Assembly (NCBI GenBank): GCA_028386065.3
Contig: JAKUCV010002119.1
Location: 1-64,000 of the forward strand
Origin: Turnera subulata
Taxonomy: Eukaryota; Streptophyta; Magnoliopsida; Malpighiales; Passifloraceae
Length of the DNA stretch: 64,000 bases
Direction of reading: 5' to 3'
Each line of letters begins with the position of its first letter. Positions within the stretch are counted from its first letter, which is position 1. Under the pieces are notes generated by a model that was not told the origin of the DNA, did not search any database, and worked only from the letters and a program-made list of their open reading frames with translations. The translations under genes were made by a program, and so were the position numbers. Below are positions 1 to 10,120 of this stretch, in pieces.

Positions 1-251
1 ATATCTTTCATCGTCATGACCTATTCGTGGAAAAGGAAATAAGTGCTATTGTCGCCTATCTTCCAAAGATCAAGCACTTGTATTTATACGGAATGCGCAA
101 TGAGAAGTATCTGAAGACCATACTGCGGGGTTGTAGAGAACTTGAGTATTTAGTAGTGGGTAAACCGGGCTGTGGCAGTTTCTTCTCTTGGGAACTTGAT
201 GAGGAAACGATGAAGCTGGCCTCGCATATCAAAACCTTTATATATAAATAG
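1..251 (+). pseudogene. 3' end of an F-box/LRR gene (array copy A, cut by window edge)
   Basis: The frame reads into the window and ends at the TAG at 249-251. It carries leucine-rich repeat text (AYLPKIKHLYLYG, TILRGCRELEYLVV) and ends ELDEETMKLAS...TFIYK. The same C-terminus is encoded by the more complete copy at 13878-14089 (SIVTYLPKLKYLYLYR, ELDEETIKLAS). The family resembles plant F-box/LRR proteins of the At3g48880 type, which recruit substrates to SCF ubiquitin ligases; that assignment is by resemblance only. The F-box itself would lie left of the window, so I cannot tell whether this copy is functional. It faces LEA14-A tail to tail, as the copy-C F-box gene faces LEA14-C. Confidence 0.6.
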
Positions 252-872
252 CATATCATGTCCAGGGATTTTATACTGTTGGCTGTTAGTCATAATTCAC
301 ATGGTTATACACATTTTCTTTTTTAGTATGTTTGGGATAGTTAATTATAAAACCACAGTTCTTTTTCTTTACGAAATCTGCTCCATCTCTTTCTTTTGAG
401 AAGACTTTTATTTGTGCCAAAAATTTAGTATTGACTTTTCTCCTCTTTGTACAGGGTATTAAGGCATACTTGTACAAAAAAAAAGTGAGGCTTAAAGAGT
501 TCCACTCTACGCATCAACTATTCACACAATACTTAGCAAACTTCTTGTTTTGCATATAAGTATTTAGTTGATTGTTTCTTTCCTAGATCCCTCTTTTTTT
601 TTTTGGTTTGATAGTTTTGGGATTAATTTTAGATATATGGAAGACCAAAAGTCGGAGGATTTGGGAATCAACTAGTAAGTAAATATAATGTGCTTGGAAT
701 AAAGGCAAACATAGTTTTATTACACCAACAACTGGCAGGAAATGGAACTAGAATACTAGAAACGTTTTCCCTGATGAAGCTTAAACTTAGACATCTCAAC
801 TCTCACGTACACTTCCAACGACAAAGACAAAACATCAAATTAACTGCAAAATCCATCCATAAGACAATTAAT
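252..872. other. Convergent spacer between F-box copy A and LEA14-A
   Basis: AT-rich, with no credible gene. The right half (about 630-870) is the 3' flank of LEA14-A. It repeats in the same position beside LEA14-B (about 4515-4855) and LEA14-C (about 14690-14914), with shared text such as 'gtgcttggaata' followed by 'acaccaacaactggcagg'. It therefore marks the duplicated unit rather than an independent element. Confidence 0.6.
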
Positions 873-1574
873 TTAAAACAGACTACGGATGGTGGGGAAC
901 TTGATCTCTCCATTCCTTTTAAGAGGGATGATAATCTTTCCTACAACAGGAAGGACAATGCCAAGACCCAACTCCACTTCATAGTCAATGTCCCAGATTG
1001 CAGTAATATCCTTCACCAGGCTCACCATGTCGCCGTATGGCACTTTCAGGGGCACATCGAGGACTGTAGTGTCCTTAGCCTTTAGGTAGCCGGGGTCTGG
1101 TATGGTTCCTGATGCAACAACTCTGACACCAACATACACATATATCACAAAATCGGATAAGAAGATGCTTAAAATATGGTTGGTATTTCAATCTTTCACG
1201 CACAATTAATATGTTATGATGACTTCTAATACCTAAGTAGAAAATTATATAGCGCAGACTTCGTTCCTAGCTAGCAATATTGCTACATATTAGACATGAA
1301 AAAATGGAGGATCATGAAAAAAGTATATATCTATCTACCTGCCAGCGCTTTTGACAACGTAGGGAAGGTCGCCAGTAGGGAGTGGAGCTGTGTATGGGTT
1401 AGTCACAGAGATCTTAACCTTGTATTCTAGAGTGTCACGGTGAAGAGTGATATCAAAACCTGTGATACTGGCATTTGGTATCTTAACGCTACCCCATATG
1501 TTCGTGGCCTTGTGTAGCAACCCCGCCACGTCAGAAGTCTCTTTTTTGGATAGAACCCAAGTCAAACCCGACAT
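873..1574 (-). CDS. LEA14-like desiccation-associated protein, copy A
   Basis: Two exons on the minus strand, 1574-1339 and 1122-873, joined at a conserved phase-2 site: AG at the end of exon 1 plus A opening exon 2 makes the Arg of SAGR. The donor is AG|GT and the acceptor CAG|A. The predicted protein is 161 aa with one LEA_2 (WHy-type) domain. Landmarks are PNASITGFDITLHRDTLEY, VTNPYTAPLP, SGTIPDPG, DVPLKVPY, DWDIDYEVEL-like text and a C-terminal GEIKFPTIRSLF. The family are folded, non-repetitive LEA proteins linked to dehydration and salt stress, probably cytosolic. The N-terminus (MSGLTWVLSKKE) is about 8 residues longer than in copy C, and the usual ADWDIDY reads AIWDIDY. A TATA box lies about 107 bp upstream. 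Frame and splice sites are intact; expression is unknown. Confidence 0.85.
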
Positions 1575-1680
1575 TGTTGCTAATCACAGAGAGAAAGATA
1601 AACAAGAAAAGCTTTCTAATTAGAGATCAAGAATATATATGTATGTTTGCCCTTGATTGTTCACTAAGGAACTTGTGGTT

Positions 1681-1689
1681 ATATTTATA
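1681..1689 (-). promoter_or_regulatory. TATA box of LEA14-A
   Basis: On the minus strand this reads TATAAATAT, about 107 bp before the ATG. The same motif at similar spacing precedes copies B and C, so the promoters were duplicated with the genes. Confidence 0.6.
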
Positions 1690-2670
1690 GCAGATTTTGG
1701 AGCAACTCCTAGTTGTGCCTCGAGGTTGGTTCCTAATATTTTTTGCGCATTCCTTTCTTCAACTGGGATTTAATAAGGTTTAAGATCACTCTCTTGTATT
1801 ATTTAATTGCTTCAGTGTGAATGGATGTGGTATCTTTCAGGGTTTACTCTTACCAAGTCTTTTTTTAGTATATATGCTAGACCGATTGGCATACATACAC
1901 CTTGTCCTTTACACTTTGTTTAGTATTAGGGTTTAGAAGTCAGATCTTGCTTGTCAAGGCCAAATTTAAAGAAGAGCTTGAAAATTGATTACTCAGTGAA
2001 ATTAAATAACCTAGCACCACCAATCAAAGGATTAAGCACTAAAGAAGCCGCAGTTATAGCAATTTAGGGGCCAACCTTGAAGTGACGCTATGGAATGGAA
2101 GTCCACCCTCGTGATTCCGCGAGGATGTTTAAACTATAAACCATACTACTATCCACTTAATTATGAGATTCTAGATAACGAGACTGAAAATCCTTATCGC
2201 TAATCTGTGCCGGCGTGTCGGGGTTAAAATCCCTAAAGCCTCTCATAAAAAAAGAAGTCAACCGCTTTAAACAGTGGTGCTTAGCATGATAGTTTTTTTT
2301 TTAAAAAAAAATATCCAGCATATATATAAGAGATTTTTCCTTGAGCTTTAGCGAAACCCAAAGATTTTTTCTTCTAAAAAAAGGAGAAATTTCCTTCAAA
2401 TAACAATAGTAATAATAGTAACGTGACTTCATTACTGAGAGTATGTATAATAATGTATTGCTAACATTCTTCTTATGATATCAAATGTTTTTTTTTTTCC
2501 CGTATGATATAAGATGTTTTTTATGTAATTATGTTAGAGTAGAAGTCTTGTGTAGTAGTACAGATAGTGAGTCCTCCTAGATCTACTGTTACTGTTATTA
2601 TGTATTTTAATCCAGGATTAATGGAAAATATGTTCCGGAAAAAAAAAAGAGCTAAGATAATATGTATACT
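1690..2670. other. LEA14-A upstream region, AT-rich
   Basis: No gene is seen. The stretch 1740-2110 resembles the upstream regions of LEA14-B (5870-6230) and LEA14-C (15860-16130, 16370-16460). Shared text includes 'ttggttcctaatattttttgcgca' in part and 'tgcttgtcaaggccaaat'. It is the duplicated promoter side of the array unit. The rest is AT-rich with homopolymer runs. Confidence 0.5.
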
Positions 2671-2684
2671 ATTATTGAGGGGAA

Positions 2685-2900
2685 CTCCCTAGGTGTTAGT
2701 AACGGAGACCTTGGCATTGTAATCAATAGTATTATTTCCTGTCTATGTTTTCACTTCTTTTATTTTTTTTTATCTTCTTTCAAATATGGCTTAGGTTCAT
2801 CAACTTCTAGGTGTCCTTGTTCGAAGCGATTGGTGGCTTAGTGGTTAGAGGGTTGCTATACATTTCTTAGAATGCAGTCCAAGTCTAGGTTTGACATTTT
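2685..2900. pseudogene. Hybrid scrap: LEA14 exon-1 fragment joined to F-box exon-2 fragment
   Basis: At 2695-2735 the text 'gttagtaacggagaccttggcattgtaatc' matches LEA14-D exon 1 (18398-18430, minus sense). It is followed by intron-like sequence, then 'aacttctaggtgtccttg', which matches the intron-1/exon-2 acceptor of the F-box gene at 13636-13653. The same hybrid order recurs at 6962-7200. Neither scrap has an open frame. After about 2835 this copy diverges into text with a tRNA A-box-like string (tggcttagtgg). Confidence 0.55.
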
Positions 2901-2974
2901 CCCCATCAAATCTGGCCTCCATCTTTTCTTTTACCTAAAAGAAAAACAAACGTCTAGAGAAGCAATGACATGAC

Positions 2975-3592
2975 TAGGGATGGCAAAAATCCCCATTGTC
3001 CTGGGGATCCGCAGGGATTCCCCGCTATGAGGATAGGGATGAGGACAATTATTGACCCGTGGGGACGAAGATGCGGAGGATTTTCAACCCGAAACTAACT
3101 TTGGGATGGGGATGGGGATTATAGCACCCGCCCCGCGAGGATCCGCAAATCTATAAAATGACCATTTTACCCCTCTAGTTAATACTTCATATAGGATTTT
3201 TAGTCATTTTGTTCAAATAAAAAACAAAAAAGATAAAAGAATAATATAATATAGACTACAAGTTCGGTTAAATTCACTTACTTTTATTGTATTTTTCATC
3301 ATCATGTTGGTTAGATTTTAAATTTTTGTGGTAATATGTGGTGTTAGATAGTAATATATAATTTGTAGTTACACTATGTATTTTGTAATGGCTTGAAACT
3401 AAAGTTCAACCTTTTTGTAAATATTTAAACATGAACAATTTGAGTTGCGAGGACCCGTGGAGATCTGCGGGGAGTGCGAGGAGCGGAGATGGGACAAAAT
3501 TCCCCTGCCGCGGGGAATGGGGATGGGATGGGGATGGGGATGGGGATAGTTTTAAGTTGCAGGGAGGAATCCCCGCCCCATTGCGACCCCTA
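2975..3592. mobile_element. Non-autonomous hAT-like element with 8-bp target duplication
   Basis: The ends are inverted: TAGGGATGGCAA on the left and, read from the right, TAGGGGTCGCAA. The element is flanked by the perfect 8-bp direct repeat GACATGAC (2967-2974 and 3593-3600). Subterminal sequence is rich in 'ggggatgggg' and 'ccccgc' motifs, with an AT-rich core. No transposase frame is present in the 618 bp. Eight-base duplications and short TIRs are hallmarks of the hAT superfamily. The paralogous segment near 7290-7335 runs straight through this position without the element, so it inserted after the segments duplicated. Confidence 0.85.
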
Positions 3593-3600
3593 GACATGAC

Positions 3601-3971
3601 TACGTTTGTCTACACTTTTTTTATATAATTTTTTGGTGGATAGTAAGTTATATAATACTTAAATGCTTTAAAGGAAAACACATTAGGGATAACAAATGGG
3701 TTAATAAGGGCACATACTTTCTTTTTTGGGCTTCCAAACTGCGGGTCCAAATGTTCTCTTGGCCGGTTCCAAATGGGCTTGGAACCTCTTGTCCACAGAG
3801 GTTCTCTGCGGGTCTTGGGAATATTGTTACGTTTTTTCTCTCTCTGCAGGTCTTGTGAACACTGTGGCTACAAAGGTTCTAAGCCCAGACTCTTATGTTC
3901 TAACCTCAGTGAGCTTGTAACCGGGCTACTTTCTTTATTGGGCTTCCAAATTGCGGGTCCAAATTTCACAT
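3601..3971. other. Spacer with two copies of a 27-bp motif
   Basis: No gene. Near-identical 27-mers beginning TTGGGCTTCCAAA and containing TGCGGGTCCAAAT occur at about 3726 and 3938, bracketing about 210 bp of unclassified sequence. The bracketed piece interrupts what should be F-box exon sequence just upstream of 3972. Confidence 0.45.
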
Positions 3972-4100
3972 TATGGACAATATTGCTGGGTTGTAAATAA
4001 CTTGTGTATTTTCTGGTGGATAAACCGGGCTACTGGCCTTTGGAACTTGATGAAGAAACGATTAAACTAGCCTCGTCATATCAATACCTTCATTTATAAG
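3972..4100 (+). pseudogene. F-box/LRR 3' exon remnant (array copy B)
   Basis: The stretch from 'caatattgctgggttgta' to 'aataccttcatttataag' is homologous to 13965-14092 of the fuller F-box copy, including the segment encoding ELDEETIKLAS. The reading frame is destroyed by indels and a stop. It sits where array logic predicts, convergent with LEA14-B. Confidence 0.7.
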
Positions 4101-4855
4101 TTGTATGTCAGGGATCGTCTATTGATCATGATTCACATGGTTACCTTGTTATCTGTTCTAGTGTCTGGGATATTTAAGTTTTGTGTGACCCTCATTAATT
4201 TGAGAATAGATGAATCCTCTAATATTCTTGAATATTTGTTTATACTTTTTGTACCTAGACGATCGTATATATGGGCAGTGGTAAGACATGGCTACACTAC
4301 AGTACAAATTAACTTTTTTTCTCCTATGTACAGGGAACTGATTCTCCCAGCCATATATGTACACAAAAATTGAGGCTTAATTAGAGTTCTACTCTACGCA
4401 TCAGCTATTTGGCAAACTTTTTTTTTTGCATATCAGTATTTAGTTATTTGTTTCTTCCATCAATGTATTCAAGTTTGAATGAGTTTTTTTTGGCTTGATA
4501 GTTTTGGGATTTATTTTAGATATGGAAGGCCAAAAGTTGAAAGATTTGCGAATCAACTACAAAGTAAATGTGCTTGGAATAATGGCAAACATACTTTTAT
4601 TACACCAACAACTGGCAGGAAATGAAACTAGAACAGATAAGTTTTCCCAGATGGAGCTTAAACGTAGACATCTCAACTCTGGCAAACATACTTTTATTAC
4701 ACCAACAACTGGCAGGAAATGAAAAAAAAAAAAAAACTGGCAGGAAATGAAACTAGAATAGATAATTAGTTTTCCCAGATGGAGCTTAAACGTAAACTCT
4801 CAACTCTCTCCCATCCAACGAGAAAGGTAAAACATCAAATTAACTGCAGAATCCA
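4101..4855. other. Convergent spacer between F-box remnant and LEA14-B
   Basis: Homologous to 252-872 and 14090-14914. No gene is supported; short frames here are chance. The right part contains a small local duplication, listed separately. Confidence 0.55.
4584..4800. repeat. Imperfect tandem duplication in the LEA14-B 3' flank
   Basis: The unit 'ggcaaacatacttttattac'...'gatggagcttaaacgta' starts at 4584 and 4681. A poly(A) tract and a third partial copy starting at 'ctggcaggaaatgaaactag' (about 4737) follow. The single-copy version is seen beside LEA14-A and LEA14-C, so the expansion is specific to copy B. Confidence 0.75.
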
Positions 4856-5724
4856 TTAGAGCTTTTGAAGCAGACTACAGATGGGGGGGAGCTGGATCTC
4901 TCCATTCTTTTTAAGAGGGATCTTAATCTTTCCTACAGGAAGGCCAATGCCAAGACCCAACTCCACTTCATAGTCAATGTCCCAGTCTGCAGCATTAATA
5001 TCGCTCACCAAGTTCACCATTACATCGTATGGCACTTTCAGGGGCACAGAGTGGACTGTGGTGTCGTTGGCCTTTATCTCGCCGGGGTGTATGGTTCCCG
5101 ATGCAACAATTCTGACGCCAATCACAAACTCAGATGAGAAGATGCTTAAAATATATATGGTTGGTATTTCAATCTTTCACGCGATGTTATGATGACTTCT
5201 AATATAAAACCCAAGTATAGGAAATGTAGCTCAGACGACTTCGTTCCTGTCTAGCAATATTGCTGCATATAATAGGTATATTCACGATAAGTCCGTCCTA
5301 TACGTATCTACATGCATGCATGAATGACATTCTTCATGAAACAATTCAATCCCATCCATGACGTAAAGAAGTAAGGTTGGGACTGCTGCTGTATATATAT
5401 ATTTACATATATTGTCTCTACAACAAATTAATTAGTTCGTGTATTGCTATGAGAGCAAAGAGGATCATAAAAAAAAAAAAGTATACAATACCTGCCAGCG
5501 CTATTGACAACGTAGGAAAGGTTGCTATCAAGTGGAGTTTGATATGGGTTATTCACAGATATCTTGAAGTTGAACTCTATACTGTCACGTTGAAGACTGA
5601 TATCAAAATCTGTGATACTGGCAGTTGGTACCTTAATGCCACCAGATATGTTCTTGGCCTTGGGTAGCAACCCCGCCACTTGACAAGCCTCTTCCGATAG
5701 AACCCAAGTCAACCCCGGCGCCAT
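4856..5724 (-). CDS. LEA14-like protein, copy B (diverged)
   Basis: Two exons on the minus strand, 5724-5492 and 5111-4856, with the same phase-2 split Arg codon as the other copies. The predicted protein is 162 aa with a LEA_2 domain: PTASITDFDISLQRDSIEF, VNNPYQTPLD, DWDIDYEVELGLG. It carries several small in-frame changes at conserved places. SGTIPDPG is reduced to SGTIHPG. An extra residue precedes ADWDIDY (NAADWDIDY). One Val is missing from LPVVGKI. The usual C-terminal RSLF stop is lost, giving CSLLQKL. All length changes preserve the frame, which suggests coding constraint persisted for some time. It could equally be an early pseudogene. Confidence 0.75.
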
Positions 5725-5842
5725 CGCTGCTAATTATAATGAGAAAGATATATAATCAAGGAAAGCTTTCTAGTAACTAGAGATCAAGAATATATATATA
5801 TATATGTTTGGCCTTGATTGTTCACTAAGGAACTTTGTGGTC

Positions 5843-5851
5843 ATATTTATA
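5843..5851 (-). promoter_or_regulatory. TATA box of LEA14-B
   Basis: TATAAATAT on the minus strand, about 120 bp before the LEA14-B start codon, at a position homologous to the boxes of copies A and C. Confidence 0.55.
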
Positions 5852-5859
5852 GGAGATTT

Positions 5860-6464
5860 TGGACGCCATTGCTGGAATGTAATTGGTGAGATTGGTTTTG
5901 CCTCGAGATTGGTTCCTAATATTTTTTGCGCATTTCTTTCTTCAACGTGGGATTTAATAAGGTTTCTATATTGCTAATTGCTTCGGTGTGAATGGTATCT
6001 TTCAGAGTTTAATCTTGCCATGTCTTTTTTTAGTATGCTAGACCGATTGATTGGCATGCATACACCTTGTGGCTTGTCCTTTATACTTTGTTTAGTAGGG
6101 TCTAAAAGTCGGATGTTGCTTGTCAAGGCCAAATTAGAAGAAAATAATTTGAAAATTGATTATTCAGTGAAATTAAATAACCTTGAATTGAGACTATGGA
6201 AGTCCATCCTCGTGGGAGGATAGGTTCCACCAGGGTGTATAAACTATAAACAATCTCCACCTATGAGTTCTAACGAGGATGAAATTCCTTATCAATTATC
6301 GTTGATCTGTGGCAGAGTTAAAGTTAACCTAAAGCCAACCCCGATGGGTTAGATCAATTGGTTGGAGTTGTTCTAGCTTAACCAAGGGATCTCGAGTTCG
6401 AGTCTCGGGAACGCAGCACTCTAGGAGCTAATGNTTTCCTTGCACTAATTGCCCATTCTGGCCT
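5860..6464. other. LEA14-B upstream region plus tRNA-like/SINE-like segment
   Basis: 5870-6230 is the duplicated LEA14 upstream region. At 6335-6425 the text 'ggttagatcaattggttgga' followed 40 bp later by 'gagttcgagtctcggg' resembles Pol III A- and B-box arrangements, as in tRNA-derived SINEs. No cloverleaf can be folded convincingly, so I do not call a tRNA. An ambiguous base (n) lies at 6434. Confidence 0.4.
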
Positions 6465-7330
6465 AAAGGACCATCAACCTAAGCTCAAGTTTCGGTCTCC
6501 ATCATCCCTAAACGACCAGGTTATAAGAACAGATCACAGGAATCCAAAATTTTAGTTTATATATTCCAATCGAATAACCAAATTAAGGAGATACAATCAA
6601 TATTAAGTTGTCCACCTATATAATATATATGCCAAATGTTACTGAACCAGATTAAGATCGCGTAACTCATGAAATGCCTAATATATATAATATATGATGC
6701 ATAGAATCTAATTTTTGTATGCTAAACATAGAATCTCTAATTAAGTTTATCTACAAAACTTTTACTTCTACAATATGCATCAACTCCGAGAACAAAATCT
6801 CACACAGGCTATATAACATTACTGCAAAAGGCTAGAGATTTACAAGGACATGATGTATGCGTGCACGGTTAACGATCATTTGTGAGACAATCCACATAAT
6901 TAAGGACTCTATCAATACAACAAATTTAAATCAACAGAAAGAAAACAAGAAAGCATTAATGCATGCCAGTGCTTTTGAAAGTGTAGTTGATCTCGCAAAT
7001 AGGGAGGGGATCCATAGGGGGTTAGTAATGGAGACCTTATTATTTCCCGTCTATGTTTTCACTTCTTCTATTTTTTTTCTTCTTTCAAAATTGACTTGAA
7101 GATTCATCAACTTCTAGGTGTCCTTGTTTGAAGGGATTGTCCTCGAGTTGGTTGGCCAACGAGTCATTGCCCATACTATCGCAACTATGGAGAATGCAGG
7201 TTCAAGTTCAAGTTTGGCATTTTTTCGTTCAAAGCTGGCCTCCGTCTTTCTTCTTTCTTTTTTTTTTTTCCAAAAAGAAAAGCAAACGTTTAGAGAAGCG
7301 ATAAAGCCATAAGACTACGTTTATCTACAC
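6465..7330. pseudogene. Fifth LEA14 fragment (intron plus partial exon 1) fused to F-box exon-2 fragment
   Basis: 6465-6960 is homologous to the LEA14-D intron (17875-18340): same order, including 'aaggaccatcaacctaagct' and 'aagtttatctacaaaacttt'. 6962-7045 is homologous to the 3' end of LEA14-D exon 1 (18343-18415, minus sense), then breaks off. About 50 bp later, 7113-7190 matches F-box exon 2 from its acceptor (aggtgtcct...ccaacgagtca...cccatact). There is no LEA14 exon 2, no exon-1 start and no open frame. It has the same junction type as 2685-2900. Confidence 0.65.
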
Positions 7331-7711
7331 ATGCCTTAAAAGTTAAAAATTAAATAGTTAAACCTAATTAAGGACTGTCATTATTGTCTTCTATACACAT
7401 TCTTAAAATAGCTAAACCTAATCAAACACTGCCCTTATCTTTCTGCAAAGAAATCGTTTTACCCTCTTGACTTAAAATTCTACCTTCTGCCGCAACAACA
7501 CAGCTGCTTTCGCAGTATCATTCATTATTCTTCTGTTCAGTCTCTGCTCTTTTCCGTTCGTTTTATTTCTCGCTGATTCTCACAAAAGTAAGAACTATTT
7601 TTTAATTCTCACATTTTGCCATGATTTTGTAACCCTAATTTTTTATATTCTAATATATATGTTGTTGCTAGATTGATTTTTCTGGGTTTTATATTATGCA
7701 AATAACAAAAT
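7331..7711 (+). other. Probable promoter, 5'UTR exon and intron start of the F-box gene
   Basis: The stretch 7500-7587 (pyrimidine-rich, ending 'tctcacaaaa' before GTAAGA) looks like a non-coding first exon with a good donor at 7588. The matching acceptor would be 'ctttacag' just before the ATG at 13084. This reading makes the solo LTR at 7712-12751 an intron insertion. It is inference from splice signals only; no TATA box is clear. Confidence 0.45.
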
Positions 7712-10089
7712 TGTAACGACCCGGGTAAATTTTCTATTAATTTTACCGTTCTATTTTGACTTTTACGGTGGTTAAAAAAATTTATCGCGGTTAATCAAGA
7801 ATTTAACCAATTTGAGTTAATTTTTTTATTATTCTCACTATTATCTTTATACTCTCAAAATTATTATTGTTGTTGTTACCGTTATTATTAAATATTATTA
7901 TTTTCTAATCAACATTAATAGCAATATTATTAATACTTTGCTATGAAATCTTTGTGTAATGATTTACCAAATATAATTTCAAAAGAAATTTCATCTTTTA
8001 TTTTCCATATTATTATACTAATCTTTGGAGATTTACTTTGAATTTTATAAAAGAATAATTGTTAAAATGTTAAAACACAAGGTTTAATACCGATACACGT
8101 TTTGGAGTGTCTTTCGTAAACCGAGCCTCGGTTTTCAATTCCGAGACTTGGACGACGCTTAGGGGTATTAATCGGATTTTCCGAGCCCAAATTGTATTTT
8201 TGGACTCGGGACGGAAAGACGGGAGTACCCCTGCGATTTCGTTTTTCCGACACGAGAATCCGGACCGGCCAATCGTGGCTTGCCACGTGGCCACTCTTAT
8301 TTCCTTTTCTTTCCTTTCTCCTCTTCTTCCTTTTACTTCTTTTTCTCTCTCCCGGTTTTTCCTTCAGCCGGCCCTACCCCCTTTCTTTTCTTCTTTTCTT
8401 CCTTGTATTCTTCTTCTCATTTTCTTCCTTCTTTTCTTTTTCCCTTACAGCCGCCGACCCTCTGTCCCTTCTTCCCTATTTTCTTTTGTTTTCTTTCCCT
8501 TCTTCTTTCTTTATCTTCACCATCTCTTCCCCGATTCACCCTGCACCCCTCTCTCTCTTTCTTCCTCCTCTTCCTTTTTCCTCGTCCTCTCCTTTCCTGC
8601 CTCGCCTCTCCCTCTTGCTTTCCTTCTCCTTCTCTGCCCTCGACCGCAACACCTCCTCCCTGCTTCTTCTTCTTCTACCCCTCTCTCCTCTGCTTACAAC
8701 CGTCACCACCGACACCACCACCCTTGTCCTCCATAGCCGCCAGCCCATCTTCCTCTCCCTGCAACCTTTTCATCACCGTCGCCTGGCGATCTCGCTACCA
8801 CCAAGGAGAAGACCGCGACCCCCAGCGAGGCCAGGGAAGCGCCGCCGCCTTTCCCCCTCTGCTGCAGATCGCCGCCCTCGCTTCAGAGCCGCCGCTGCCC
8901 TCCCTTATCTCTTCCTCCCTCCGTCGCCACAAAGAGCTGCCGCCCAGCCGCCTTGCTCTGCTCGTAACCGCCACCAGACGAGACAAGTTCGACTGTCACC
9001 CACAATCCGTCACTGCCGTCGCCGTTCTCGTGGCAGAGTGGGTAAGGCACGACACCGATCCTCTCCACTCCTCGCCGCCTAAGCCTGCAGCGGAACCAAC
9101 GAAGCTTGCTGCTCCTGGATTGAAGCCAGAAACGCCGACGGGGTAAATTGCCGCTCGTGAGCCTCTCCCTTCCACAGTCTTTTCTTTTCCTTTACCCCAA
9201 TTTCTGTTGATTTGGGCTAATCCCTTCTTAAATTCGTGTTTCTCGTTGTTTGTGGGTTTGTTGTTGCTGGATGATTTGTTGAGTGTTTTGGGATGGTGAG
9301 GGCTGCAACTGTTGCGGACATCGGTGTTCTGCTGATGGTCGGTGGTAGCTTGTGGGTGTTCCTGTGGAGGCGTTGGCCGTAGATGGTCATTGGTGGGGTT
9401 TCTGTGTTGTTGAACGGCGTGTTGGATTTTGGGTGCTCTGCTACCGTGAACAGTACCGGCCGGAATCCGGCGTGTTTCCGGCAGTCTCGGGTATTTTCCG
9501 GCGAACCCGAGAATGGACCTTTTGGGTAAAGACCCGAGCTTTGGACCTTTTGCATCATCTATCGAACCCGAACAATATTAAACGGACTCGAACTTAAAGA
9601 CAATTAATTAAACGGATAATTAAGTTAATTAACAATAATAACCTATGATTTTAATAATTTAATTTATGCTTTATTTATTTATTTAATTCTTTTGTTATTT
9701 AATTTATGCCTTTGTTTATTTTATATATGCTTTTACTTATTTTCTTTATGCATTTATTTATTGTTTTTATTTAATTTTCCGATTGGGCTATTAAAAAGGC
9801 CCATAGCCTTTAATTTCCGATTCTAATTTTATTTACATTTACCTGGGCTCGTAAAAGGCCCATTGTATTTAACTTCGGTCATTTAATTTTAATTGAGCTA
9901 ATTAATAAAAGGCCCATGCTATTTATTTTAATTATGTTTATTATGTCTCTTATTTAATTTTTTTGAAATTATGTTGATATTAGATTTACCCTCCGATGGG
10001 CTAAACGTTCGTGAAGGCCTACCGAGTTTAATTCCCGTATTTCCTTAATTATGTTTAGTTGAATTTATATTATAAAAGGCCTAGACATG

Positions 10090-10120
<31 letters not shown>

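Noticed and set aside
690..1085. 131-codon plus-strand frame
   Set aside because: Antisense to LEA14-A exon 2 and its 3' flank. The minus strand carries the conserved LEA_2 protein.
6335..6435. tRNA gene
   Set aside because: A- and B-box-like strings are present, but acceptor and anticodon stems do not pair. It fits better as a SINE or tRNA-derived remnant.
8107..9146. Three overlapping long open frames (209-296 codons)
   Set aside because: They lie in the CT-rich then GC-rich block of the solo LTR, where stop codons are rare. The translations are Ser/Phe/Leu/Pro low-complexity in all three frames with no domain, and a sister element at 56.5 kb shows the same effect.
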